From Nereocystis luetkeana (Eukaryota > Sar > Phaeophyceae > Laminariales > Laminariaceae), in assembly GCA_031213475.1 (NCBI GenBank), contig JARUPZ010000018.1:6361680-6425679 (forward strand): a stretch of DNA of 64,000 bases, written 5' to 3'. Made by a program: the position numbers and the translations under genes. Each line of letters opens with the position of its first letter. Position 1 is the first letter of the stretch. The notes under the pieces were generated by a model, which worked only from the letters and a program-made list of their open reading frames with translations, had not been told where the DNA came from and did no database searches. Below, piece by piece: positions 36,917 through 49,700 of the stretch.

Positions 36917-37607
36917 ACCGGTCTCGAAGGCGCGAAGCGAAACAAAATGTTCCCTCCCATGGAACGATCAGTCATCACTGGGAGTTACTGGGGGTCTTGG
37001 GTAACCACGAACTACAACCACGGCAGAAATTCAAGGCCGGGTCACGACATGCAGCGACCAGTACTGGAACGAAGACTCGGCTTCGTATCTTCAAGGATCC
37101 ACAACGACCATCCTCCTACTCGTGGACTAGCACCTACCTAGGATACAGTACCACCACCAACCTCCAGCCCACAGTAGATACGACGTGGGGACACCAGTCG
37201 GATTGATTATGTGGGTATCCTCCCCCCCCTCCCAAGAGCCTTCGTTCCTTGCTACGAGTATCCGGTCTCGAAAAAAGGCGCGAAGCGAAACAAAATGTTC
37301 CCTCCCATGGAACGATCAGTCATCACTGGGAGTTACTGGGGGTCTTGGGTAACCACGAACTACAACCACGGAAGAAATTCAAGGCCGGGTCACGACATGC
37401 GGCGACCAGTACTGGTACGAAGACTCGACTACATATCTTCAAGGATCCACAACGACCATCCTCCTACTCGCGGACTAGCACCTACCTTGGATACAGTACT
37501 ACCACCAACCTCCAGCCCACAGTAGATACGACGTGGGGACACCAGCCGGATTAATTATGTGGGTATCCTCCCCCCCTCCCAAGAGCCTTCGTTCCTTGCT
37601 ACGAGTA

Positions 37608-37954
37608 ACCGGTCTCGAAAAAAGGCGCGAAGCGAAACAAATTGTTCCCTCCCATGGAACGATCAGTCATCACTGGGAGTTACTGGGGGTCTTGGGTAAC
37701 CACGAACTACAACCACGGCAGAAATTCAAGGCCGGGTCACGACATGCGGCGACCAGTACTGGTACGAAGACTCGACTACGTATCTTCAAGGATCCACAAC
37801 GACCATCCTCCTACTCGTGGACTAGCACCTACCTAGGATACAGTACTACCACCAACCTCCAGCCCACAGTAGATACGACGTGGGGACACCAGCCGGATTA
37901 ATTATGTGGGTATCCTTCCCCCCTCCCAAGAGCCTTCGTTCCTTGCTACGAGTA
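37608..37954. repeat. 347-bp unit with attgtt variant
   Basis: An A6 unit with caaattgttccc in place of caaaatgttccc. The same mark occurs in the middle units of the two trimers that follow (38,298 and 39,334), so this is a relative of that subtype. Confidence 0.85.
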
Positions 37955-38990
37955 ACCGGTCTCGAAGGCGCGAAGCGAAACAAAATGTTCCCTCCCATGG
38001 AACGATCAGTCATCACTGGGAGTTACTGGGGGTCTTGGGTAACCACGAACTACAACCACGGCAGAAATTCAAGGCCGGGTCACGACATGCGGCGACCAGT
38101 ACTGGTACGAAGTCTCGACTACGTATCTTCAAGGATCCACAACGACCATTCTCCTACTCGTGGACTAGCACCTACCTAGGATACAGTACTACCACCAACC
38201 TCCAGCCCACAGTAGATACGACGTGGGGACACCAGCCGGATTAATTATGTGGGTATCCTCCCCCCCTCCCAAGAGCCTTCGTTCCTTCCTACGAGTAACC
38301 GGTCTCGAAAAAAGGCGCGAAGCGAAACAAATTGTTCCCTCCCATGGAACGATCAGTCATCACTGGGAGTTACTGGGGGTCTTGGGTAACCACGAACTAC
38401 AACCACGGCAGAAATTCAAGGCCGGGTCACGACATGCGGCGACCAGTACTGGTACGAAGACTCGACTACGTATCTTCAAGGATCCACAAGGACCATCCTC
38501 CTGCTCGTGGACTAGCACCTACCTAGGATACAGTACTACCACCAACCTCCAGCCCACAGTAGATACGACGTGGGGACACCAGCCGGATTAATTATGTGGG
38601 TATCCTCCCCCCCTCCCAAGAGCCTTCGTTCCTTGCTACGAGTAACCGGTCTCAAAAAAGGCGCGAAGCGAAACAAAATGTTCCCTCCCATGGAACGATC
38701 AGTCATCACTGGGAGTTACTGGGGGTCTTGGGTAACCACGAACTACAACCACGGCAGAAATTCAAGGCCGGGTCACGACATGCGGCGACCAGTACTGGTA
38801 CGAAGACTCGACTACGTATCTTCAAGGATCCACAACGACCATCCTCCTACTCGTGGACTAGCACCTACCTAGGATACAGTACTACCACCAACCTCCAGCC
38901 CACAGTAGATACGACGTGGGGACACCAGCCGGATTAATTATGTGGGTATCCTTCCCCCCTCCCAAGAGCCTTCGTTCCTTGCTACGAGTA
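37955..38990. repeat. 1,036-bp trimer HOR, copy 1
   Basis: Lengths are 343, 347, 346 (starts 37,955; 38,298; 38,645). The first is preceded by tatccttccccc and has gaagtctcgac. The second has caaattgttccc, ccacaaggacc and ctgctcgtgg. The third has ggtctcaaaaaagg, a one-base loss. Confidence 0.88.
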
Positions 38991-40026
38991 ACCGGTCTCG
39001 AAGGCGCGAAGCGAAACAAAATGTTCCCTCCCATGGAACGATCAGTCATTACTGGGAGTTACTGGGGGTCTTGGGTAACCACGAACTACAACCACGGCAG
39101 AAATTCAAGGCCGGGTCACGACATGCGGCGACCAGTACTGGTACGAAGTCTCGACTACGTATCTTCAAGGATCCACAACGACCATCCTCCTACTCGTGGA
39201 CTAGCACCTACCTAGGATACAGTACTACCACCAACCTCCAGCCCACAGTAGATACGACGTGGGGACACCAGCCGGATTAATTATGTGGGTATCCTCCCCC
39301 CCTCCCAAGAGCCTTCGTTCCTTCCTACGAGTAACCGGTCTCGAAAAAAGGCGCGAAGCGAAACAAATTGTTCCCTCCCATGGAACGATCAGTCATCACT
39401 GGGAGTTACTGGGGGTCTTGGGTAACCACGAACTACAACCACGGCAGAAATTCAAGGCCGGGTCACGACATGCGGCGACCAGTACTGGTACGAAGACTCG
39501 ACTACGTATCTTCAAGGATCCACAAGGACCATCCTCCTGCTCGTGGACTAGCACCTACCTAGGATACAGTACTACCACCAACCTCCAGCCCACAGTAGAT
39601 ACGACGTGGGGACACCAGCCGGATTAATTATGTGGGTATCCTCCCCCCCTCCCAAGAGCCTTCGTTCCTTGCTACGAGTAACCGGTCTCAAAAAAGGCGC
39701 GAAGCGAAACAAAATGTTCCCTCCCATGGAACGATCAGTCATCACTGGGAGTTACTGGGGGTCTTGGGTAACCACGAACTACAACCACGGAAGAAATTCA
39801 AGGCCGGGTCACGACATGCGGCGACCAGTACTGGTACGAAGACTCGACTACGTATCTTCAAGGATCCACAACGACCATCCTCCTACTCGCGGACTAGCAC
39901 CTATCTAGGATACAGTACTACCACCAACCTCCAGCCCACAGTAGATACGACGTGGGGACACCAGCCGGATTAATTATGTGGGTATCCTCCCCCCCTCCCA
40001 AGAGCCTTCGTTCCTTGCTACGAGTA
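38991..40026. repeat. 1,036-bp trimer HOR, copy 2
   Basis: Repeats the order and marks of 37,955-38,990. Differences are gtcattactggg in the first unit, and ggaagaaattc, ctcgcggac and cctatctagg in the third. The ggaagaaattc and ctcgcggac pair also occurs in the unit at 37,261, so the third unit's right half may come from that subtype. Confidence 0.87.
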
Positions 40027-43000
40027 ACCGGTCTCGAAGGCGCGAAGCGAAACAAAATGTTCCCTCCCATGGAACGATCAGTCATCACTGGGAGTTACTG
40101 GGGGTCTTGGGTAACCACGAACTACAACCACGGCAGAAATTCAAGGCCGGGTCACGACATGCGGCGACCAGTACTGTTACGAAGACTCGACTACGTATCT
40201 TCAAGGATCCACAACGACCATCCTCCTACTCGTGGACTAGCACCTACCTAGGATACAGTACTACCACCAACCTCCAGCCCACAGTAGATACGACGTGGGG
40301 ACACCAGCCGGATTAATTATGTGGGTATCCTCCCCCCCTCCCAAGAGCCTTCGTTCCTTGCTACGAGTAACCGGTCTCGAAAAAAGGAGCGAAGCGAAAC
40401 AAAATGTTCCCTCCCATGGAACGATCAGTCATCACTGGGAGTTACTGGGGGTCTTGGGTAGCCACGAACTACAACCACGGCAGAAATTCAAGGCCGGGTC
40501 ACGACATGCGGCGACCAGTACTGGTACGAAGACTCGACTACGTATCTTCAAGGATCCACAACGACCATCCTCCTACTCGTGGACTAGCACCTACCTAGGA
40601 TACAGTACTACCACCAACCTCCAGCCCACAGTAGATACGACGTGGGGACACCAGCCGGATTAATTATGTGGGTATCCTCCCCCCCTCCCAAGAGCCTTCG
40701 TTCCTTGCTACGAGTAACCGGTCTCGAAAAAAGGCGCGAAGCGAAACAAAATGTTCCCTCCCATGGAACGATCAGTCATCACTGGGAGTTACTGGGGGTC
40801 TTGGGTAACCACGAACTACAACCACGGCAGAAATTCAAGGCCGGGTCACGACATGCGGCGACCAGTACTGGTACGAAGACTCGACTACGTATCTTCAAGG
40901 ATCCACAACGACCATCCTCCTACTCGTGGACTAGCACCTACCTAGGATACAGTACTACCACCAACCTCCAGCCCACAGTAGATACGACGTGGGGACACCA
41001 GCCGGATTAATTATGTGGGTATCCTCCCCCCCTCCCAAGAGCCTTCGTTCCTTGCTAGTAGTAACCGGTCTCAAAAAAGGCGCGAAGCGAAACAAAATGT
41101 TCCCTCCCATGGAACGATCAGTCATCACTGGGAGTTACTGGGGGTCTTGGGTAACCACGAACTACAACCACGGCAGAAATTCAAGGCCGGGTCACGACAT
41201 GCGGCGACCAGTACTGGTACGAAGACTCGACTACGTATCTTCAAGGATCCACAACGACCATGCTCCTACTCGTGGACTAGCACCTACCTAGGATACAGTA
41301 CTACCACCAACCTCCGGCCCACAGTAGATACGACGTGGGGACACCAGCCGGATTAATTATGTGGGTATCCTCCCCCCCTCCCAAGAGCCTTCGTTCCTTG
41401 CTACGAGTAACCGGTCTCGAAGGCGCGAAGCGAAACAAAATGTTCCCTCCCATGGAACGATCAGTCATCACTGGGAGTTACTGGGGGTCTTGGGTAACCA
41501 CGAACTACAACCACGGCAGAAATTCAAGGCCGGGTCACGACATGCGGCGACCAGTACTGGTACGAAGACTCGACTACGTATCTTCAAGGATCCACAACGA
41601 CCATCCTCCTACTCGTGGACTAGCACCTACCTAGGATACAGTACTACCACCAGCCCTCAGCCCACAGTAGATACGACGTGGGGACACCAGCCGGATTAAT
41701 TATGTGGGTATCCTCCCCCCCTCCCAAGAGCCTTCGTTCCTTGCTACGAGTAACCGGTCTCGAAAAAAGGCGCGAAGCGAAACAAAATGTTCCCTCCCAT
41801 GGAACGATCAGTCATCATTGGGAGTTACTGGGGGTCTTGGGTAACCACGAACTACAACCACGGCAGAAATTCAAGGCCGGGTCACGACATGCGGCGACCA
41901 GTACTGGTACGAAGACTCGACTACGTATCTTCAAGGATCCACAACGACCATCCTCCTACTCGTGGACTAGCACCTACCTAGGATACAGTACTACCACCAA
42001 CCTCCAGCCCACAGTAGATACGACGTGGGGACACCAGCCGGATTAATTATATGGGTATCCTCCCCCCCTCCCAAGAGCCTTCGTTCCGTGCTACGAGTAA
42101 CCGGTCTCGAAAAAAGGCGCGAAGCGAAACAAAATGTTCCCTCCCATGGAACGATCAGTCATCATTGGGAGTTACTGGGGGTCTTGGGTAACCACGAACT
42201 ACAACCACGGCAGAAATTCAAGGCCGGGTCACGACATGCGGCGACCAGTACTGGTACGAAGACTCGACTACGTATCTTCAAGGATCCACAACGACCATCC
42301 TCCTACTCGTGGACTAGCACCTACCTAGGATACAGTACTACCACCAACCTCCAGCCCACAGTAGATACGACGTGGGGACACCAGCCGGATTAATTATGTG
42401 GGTATCCTCCCCCCCTCCCAAGAGCCTTCGTTCCTTGCTAGGAGTAACCGGTCTCGAAAAAAGGCGCGAAGCGAAACAATAGGTTCCCTCCCATGGAACG
42501 ATCAGTCATCACTGGGAGTTACTGATGGTCTTGGGTAACCACGAACTACAACCACGGCAGAAATTCAAGGCCGGGTCACGACATGCGGCGACCAGTACTG
42601 GTACGAAGACTCGACTACGTATCTTCAAGGATCCACAACGACCATCCTCCTACTCGTGGACTAGCACCTACCTAGGATACAGTACTACCACCAACCTCCA
42701 GCCCACAGTAGATACGACGTGGGGACACCAGCCGGATTAATTATGTGGGTATCCTCCCCCCCTCCCAAGAGCCTTCGTTCCTTGCTACGAGTAACCGGTC
42801 TCGAAGGCGCGAAGCGAAACAAAATGTTCCCTCCCATGGAACGATCAGTCATCACTGGGAGTTACTGGGGGTCTTGGGTAACCACGAACTACAACCACGG
42901 CAGAAATTCAAGGCCGGGTCACGACATGCGGCGACCAGTACTGGTACGAAGACTCGACTACGTATCTTCAAGGATCCACAACGACCATCCTCCTACTCGT

Positions 43001-44867
43001 GAACTAGCACCTACCTAGGATACAGTACTACCACCAACCTCCAGCCCACAGTAGATACGACGTGGGGACACCAGCCGGATTAATTATGTGGGTATCCTCC
43101 CCCCCTCCCAAGAGCCTTCGTTCCTTGCTACGAGTAACCGGTCTCGAAGGCGCGAAGCGAAACAAAATGTTCCCTCCCATGGAACGATCAGTCATCACTG
43201 GGAGTTACTGGGGGTCTTGGGTAACCACGAACTACAACCACGGCAGAAATTCAAGGCCGGGTCACGACATGCGGCGACCAGTACTGGTACGAAGACTCGA
43301 CTACGTATCTTCAAGGATCCACAACGACCATCCTCCTACTCGTGGACTAGCACCTACCTAGGATACAGTACTACCACCAACCTCCAGCCCACAGTAGATA
43401 CGACGTGGGGACACCAGCCGGATTAATTATGTGGGTATCCTCCCCCCCTCCCAAGAGCCTTCGTTCCTTGCTACGAGTAACCGGTCTCGAAAAAAGGCGC
43501 GAAGCGAATCAAAATGTTCCCTCCCATGGAACGATCAGTCATCACTGGGAGTTACTGGGGGTCTTGGGTAACCACGAACTACAACCACGGCAGAAATTCA
43601 AGGCCGGGTCACGACATGCGGCGACCAGTACTGGTACGAAGACTCGACTACGTATCTTCAAGGATCCACAACGACCATGCTCCTACTCGTGGACTAGCAC
43701 CTACCTAGGATACAGTACTACCACCAACCTCCAGCCCACAGTAGATACGACGTGGGGACACCAGCCGGATTAATTATGTGGGTATCCTCCCCCCCTCCCA
43801 AGAGCCTTCGTTCCTTGCTACGAGTAACCGGTCTCGAAAAAAGGCGCGAAGCGAAACAAAATGTTCCCTCCCATGGAACGATCAGTCATCACTGGGAGTT
43901 ACTGGGGGTCTTGGGTAACCACGAACTACAACCACGGCAGAAATTCAAGGCCGGGTCACGACATGCGGCGACCAGTACTGGTACGAAGACTCGACTACGT
44001 ATCTTCAAGGATCCACAACGACCATCCTCCTACTCGTGGACTAGCACCTACCTAGGATACAGTACTACCACCAACCTCCAGCCCACAGTAGATACGACGT
44101 GGGGACACCAGCCGGATTAATTATGTGGGTATCCTCCCCCCCTCCCAAGAGCCTTCGTTCCTTGCTACGAGTAACCGGTCTCGAAAAAAGGCGCGAAGCG
44201 CAACAAAATGTTTCCTCCCATGGAACGATCAGTCATCACTGGGAGTTACTGGGGGTCTTGGGTAACCACGAACTACAACCACGGCAGAAATTCAAGGCCG
44301 GGTCACGACATGCGGCGACCAGTACTGGTACGAAGACTCGACTACGTATCTTCAAGGATCCACAACGACCATCCTCCTACTCGTGGACTAGCACCTACCT
44401 AGGATACAGTACTACCACCAACCTCCAGCCCACAGTAGATACGACGTGGGGACACCAGCCGGATTAATTATGTGGGTATCCTCCCCCCCTCCCAAGAGCC
44501 TTCGTTCCTTGCTACGAGTAACCGGTCTCGAAAAAAGGCGCGAAGCGAAACAAAATGTTCCCTCCCATGGAACGATCAGTCATCACTGGGAGTTACTGGG
44601 GGTCTTGGGTAACCACGAACTACAACCACGGCAGAAGTTCAAGGCCGGGTCACGACATGCGGCGACCAATACTGGTACGAAGACTCGACTACGTATCTTC
44701 AAGGATCCACAACGACCATCCTCCTACTCGTGGACTAGCACCTACCTAGGATACAGTACTACCACCAACCTCCAGCCCACAGTAGATACGACGTGGGGAC
44801 ACCAGCCGGATTAATTATGTGGGTATCCTCCCCCCCTCCCAAGAGCCTTCGTTCCTTGCTACGAGTA
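40027..44867. repeat. Mixed 343/346/347-bp units
   Basis: Units start at 40,027 (343), 40,370 and 40,717 (347), 41,064 (346), 41,410 (343), 41,753, 42,100 and 42,447 (347), 42,794 and 43,137 (343), then 43,480, 43,827, 44,174 and 44,521 (347). Local marks: catcattggg in both 41,753 and 42,100; ccatgctcctac in 41,064 and 43,480; gcgcaacaaaatgtttcc first appears at 44,174 and becomes common to the right. No clean HOR is seen. Confidence 0.85.
42447..42793. repeat. Outlying 347-bp unit of the ctaggag/ataggtt subtype
   Basis: It is preceded by ctaggag and has acaataggttccc, as in the units at 23,606, 24,982 and 28,007, but it lies more than 14 kb from them among units of another type. It also has ttactgatggtc, not seen elsewhere. 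Its placement suggests a long-range exchange or an old remnant. Confidence 0.8.
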
Positions 44868-46594
44868 ACCGGTCTCGAAAAAAGGCGCGAAGCGCAACAA
44901 AATGTTTTCTCCCATGGAACGATCAGTCATCACTGGGAGTTACTGGGGGTCTTGGGTAACCACGAACTACAACCACGGCAGAAATTCAAGGCCGGGTCAC
45001 GACATGCGGCGACCAGTACTGGTACGAAGACTCGACTACGTATCTTCAAGGATCCACAACGACCATCCTTCTACTCGGGGACTAGCACCTACCTAGGATA
45101 CAGTACTACCACCAACCTCCAGCCCACAGTAGATACGACGTGGGGACACCAGCCGGATTAATTATGTGGGTATCCTCCCCCCCTCCCAAGAGCCTTCGTT
45201 CCTTGCTACGAGTAACCGGTCTCGAAAAAAGGCGCGAAGCGAAACAAAATGTTCCCTCCCATGGAACGATCAGTCATCACTGGGAGTTACTGGGGGTCTT
45301 GGGTAACCACGAACTACAACCACGGCAGAAATTCAAGGCCGGGTCACGACATGCGGCGACCAGTACTGGTACGAAGACTCGACTACGTATCTTCAAGGAT
45401 CCACAACGACCATCCTCCTACTCGTGGACTAGCACCTACCTAGGATACAGTACTACCACCAACCTCCAGCCCACAGTAGATACGACGTGGGGACACCAGC
45501 CGGATTAATTATGTGGGTATCCTCCCCCCCTCCCAAGAGCCTTCGTTCCTTGCTACGAGTAACCGCTCTCGAAGGCGCGAAGCGCAACAAAATGTTTCCT
45601 CCCATGGAACGATCAGTCTTCACTGGGAGTTACTGGGGGTCTTGGGTAACCACGAACTACAACCACGGCAGAAATTCAAGGCCGGGTCACGACATGCGGC
45701 GACCAGTACTGGTACGAAGACTCGACTACGTATCTTCAAGGATCCACAACGACCATCCTCCTACTCGTGGACTAGCACCTACCTAGGATACAGTACTACC
45801 ACCAACCTCCAGCCCACAGTAGATACGACGTGGGGACACCAGCCGGATTAATTATGTGGGTATCCTCCCCCCCTCCCAAGAGCCTTCATTCCTTGCTACG
45901 AGTAACCGGTCTCGAAGGCGCGAAGCGAAACAAAATGTTCCCTCCCATGGAACGATCAGTCATCACTGGGAGTTACTGGGGGTCTTGGGTAACCACGAAC
46001 TACAACCACGGCAGAAATTCAAGGCCGGGTCACGACATGCGGCGACCAGTACTGGTACGAAGACTCGACTACGTATCTTCAAGGATCCACAACGACCATG
46101 CTCCTACTCGTGGACTAGCACCTACCTAGGATACAGTACTACCACCAACCTCCAGCCCACAGTAGATACGACGTGGGGACACCAGCCGGATTAATTATGT
46201 GGGTATCCTCCCCCCCTCCCAAGAGCCTTCGTTCCTTGCTACGAGTAACCGGTCTCGAAAAAAGGCGCGAAGCGAAACAAAATGTTCCCTCCCATGGAAC
46301 GATCAGTCATCACTGGGAGTTACTGGGGGTCTTGGGTAACCACGAACTACAACCACGGCAGAAATTCAAGGCCGGGTCACGACATGCGGCGACCAGTACT
46401 GGTACGAAGACTCGACTACGTATCTTCAAGGATCCACAACGACCATCCTCCTACTCGTGGACTAGCACCTACCTAGGATACAGTACTACCACCAACCTCC
46501 AGCCCACAGTAGATACGACGTAGGGACACCAGCCGGATTAATTATGTGGGTATCCTCCCCCCCTCCCAAGAGCCTTCGTTCCTTGCTACGAGTA
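44868..46594. repeat. 1,727-bp pentamer HOR, copy 1
   Basis: Lengths are 347, 347, 343, 343, 347 (starts 44,868; 45,215; 45,562; 45,905; 46,248). Marks are gcgcaacaaaatgttttctc with ccttctactcgggg in the first, ccgctctcg with cagtcttcact in the third, and gccttcattcc before the fourth. Confidence 0.82.
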
Positions 46595-48319
46595 ACCGGT
46601 CTCGAAAAAAGGCGCGAAGCGCAACAAAATGTTTCCTCCCATGGAACGATCAGTCATCACTGGGAGTTACTGGGGGTCTTGGGTAACCACGAACTACAAC
46701 CACGGCAGAAATTCAAGGCCGGGTCACGACATGCGGCGACCAGTACTGGTACGAAGACTCGACTACGTATCTTCAAGGATCCACAACGACCATCCTTCTA
46801 CTCGGGGACTAGCACCTACCTAGGATACAGTACTACCACCAACCTCCAGCCCACAGTAGATACGACGTGGGGACACCAGCCGGATTAATTATGTGGGTAT
46901 CCTCCCCCCCTCCCAAGAGCCTTCGTTCCTTGCTACGAGTAACCGGTCTCGAAAAAAGGCGCGAAGCGAAACAAAATGTTCCCTCCCATGGAACGATCAG
47001 TCATCACTGGGAGTTACTGGGGGTCTTGGGTAACCACGAACTACAACCACGGCAGAAATTCAAGGCCGGGTCACGACATGCGGCGACCAGTACTGGTACG
47101 AAGACTCGACTACGTATCTTCAAGGATCCACAACGACCATCCTCCTACTCGTGGACTAGCACCTACCTAGGATACAGTACTACCACCAACCTCCAGCCCA
47201 CAGTAGATACGACGTGGGGACACCAGCCGGATTAATTATGTGGGTATCCTCCCCCCCTCCCAAGAGCCTTCGTTCCTTGCTACGAGTAACCGCTCTCGAA
47301 GGCGCGAAGCGCAACAAAATGTTTCCTCCCATGGAACGATCAGTCTTCACTGGGAGTTACTGGGGTCTTGGGTAACCACGAACTACAACCACGGCAGAAA
47401 TTCAAGGCCGGGTCACGACATGCGGCGACCAGTACTGGTACGAAGACTCGACTACGTATCTTCAAGGATCCACAACGACCATCCTCCTACTCGTGGACTA
47501 GCACCTACCTAGGATACAGTACTACCACCAACCTCCAGCCCACAGTAGATACGACGTGGGGACACCAGCCGGATTAATTATGTGGGTATCCTCCCCCCCT
47601 CCCAAGAGCCTTCATTCCTTGCTACGAGTAACCGGTCTCGAAGGCGCGAAGCGAAACAAAATGTTCCCTCCCATGGGACGATCAGTCATCACTGGGAGTT
47701 ACTGGGGGTCTTGGGTAACCACGAACTACAACCACGGCAGAAATTCAAGGCCGGGTCACGACATGCGGCGACCAGTACTGGTACGAAGACTCGACTACGT
47801 ATCTTCAAGGATCCACAACGACCATCCTCCTACTCGTGGACTAGCACCTACCTAGGATACAGTACTACCACCAACCTCCAGCCCACAGTAGATACGACGT
47901 GGGGACACCAGCCGGATTAATTATGTGGGTATCCTCCCCCCCTCCCAAGAGCCTTCATTCCTTGCTACGAGTAACCGGTCTCGAAGGCGCGAAGCGAAAC
48001 AAAATGTTCCCTCCCATGGAACGATCAGTCATCACTGGGAGTTACTGGGGGTCTTGGGTAACCACGAACTACAACCACGGCAGAAATTCAAGGCCGGGTC
48101 ACGACATGCGGCGACCAGTACTGGTACGAAGACTCGACTACGTATCTTCAAGGATCCACAACGACCATCCTCCTACAACTCGTGGACTAGCACCTACCTA
48201 GGATACAGTACTACCACCAACCTCCAGCCCACAGTAGATACGACGTGGGGACACCAGCCGGATTAATTATGTGGGTATCCTCCCCCCCTCCCAAGAGCCT
48301 TCGTTCCTTGCTACGAGTA
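46595..48319. repeat. 1,727-bp pentamer HOR, copy 2 (1,725 bp)
   Basis: Lengths are 347, 347, 342, 343, 346 (starts 46,595; 46,942; 47,289; 47,631; 47,974). The first three units carry the marks of copy 1. The third has lost one G (ttactggggtcttgg). The fourth has cccatgggacg. The fifth has a three-base insertion giving ctacaactcg. Confidence 0.82.
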
Positions 48320-49700
48320 ACCGCTCTCGAAGGCGCGAAGCGCAACAAAATGTTTCCTCCCATGGAACGATCAGTCATCACTGGGAGTTACTGGGGGTCT
48401 TGGGTAACCACGAACTACAACCACGGGAGAAATTCAAGGCCGGGTCACGACATGCGGCGACCAGTACTGGTACGAAGACTCGACTACGTATCTTCAAGGA
48501 TCCACAACGACCATCCTCCTACTCGTGGACTAGCACCTACCTAGGATACAGTACTACCACCAACCTCCAGCCCACAGTAGATACGACGTGGGGACACCAG
48601 CCGGATTAATTATGTGGGTATCCTCCCCCCCTCCCAAGAGCCTTCGTTCCTTGCTACGAGTAACCGGTCTCGAACAAATGGCGCGAAGCGCAACAAAATG
48701 TTTCCTCCCATGGAACGATCAGTCTTCACTGGGAGTTACTGGGGGTCTTGGGTAACCACGAACTACAACCACGGCAGAAATTCAAGGCCGGGTCACGACA
48801 TGCGGCGGCCAGTACTGGTACGAAGACTCGACTACGTATCTTCAAGGATCCACAACGACCATCCTTCTACTCGTGGACTAGCACCTACCTAGGATACAGT
48901 ACTACCACCAACCTCCAGCCCACAGTAGATACGACGTGGGGACACCAGCCGGATTAATTATGTGGGTATCCTCCCCCCCTCCCAAGAGCCTTCGTTCCTT
49001 GCTACGAGTAACCGGTCTCGAACAAAGGCGCGAAGCGAAACAAAATGTTCCCTCCCATGGAACGATCAGTCATCACTGGGAGTTACTGGGGGTCTTGGGT
49101 AACCACGGACTACAACCACGGCAGAAATTCAAGGCCGGGTCACGACATGCGGCGACCAGTACTGGTACGAAGACTCGACTACGTATTTTCAAGGATCCAC
49201 AACGACCATCCTCCTACTCGTGGACTAGCACCTACCTAGGATACAGTACTACCACCAACCTCCAGCCCACAGTAGATACGACGTGGGGACACCAGCCGGA
49301 TTAATTATGTGGGTATCCTCCCCCCCTCCCAAGAGCCTTCATTCCTTGCCACGAGTAACCGGTCTCGAAGGCGCGAAGCGAAACAAAATGTTCCCTCCCA
49401 TGGAACGATCAGTCATCACTGGGAGTTACTGGGGGTCTTGGGTAACCACGAACTACAACCACGGCAGAAATTCAAGGCCGGGTCACGACATGCGGCGACC
49501 AGTACTGGTACGAAGACTCGACTACGTATCTTCAAGGATCCACAACGACCATGCTCCTACTCGTGGACTAGCACCTACCTAGGATACAGTACTACCACCA
49601 ACCTCCAGCCCACAGTAGATACGACGTGGGGACACCAGCCGGATTAATTATGTGGGTATCCTCCCCCCCTCCCAAGAGCCTTCATTCCTTGCTACGAGTA
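47974..49700. repeat. 1,727-bp pentamer, second phase, copy 1
   Basis: Lengths are 346, 343, 348, 347, 343 (starts 47,974; 48,320; 48,663; 49,011; 49,358). Marks are ctacaactcg, ccgctctcg with cacgggagaa, tcgaacaaatggcg, tcgaacaaaggcg with ccacggac and gtattttc, and ttgccacgag before the fifth. It overlaps the end of the previous block by one unit. Confidence 0.87.

Larger units (their letters stand above)
34660..37607. repeat. 2,942-bp complex HOR block, copy 2, with extension
   Basis: Units start at 34,660 (343), 35,003 (342), 35,345 (343), 35,688 (343), 36,031 (269), 36,300 (344), 36,644 (273), 36,917 (344) and 37,261 (347). The first seven follow the order and marks of 31,718 onward. After about 36.7 kb the copies part. 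Here a second 344-bp unit follows (36,917, with catgcagcgacc and ctggaacg) and then a full-length A6 unit beginning tccggtctcg, giving a local 617-bp periodicity. Confidence 0.82.
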
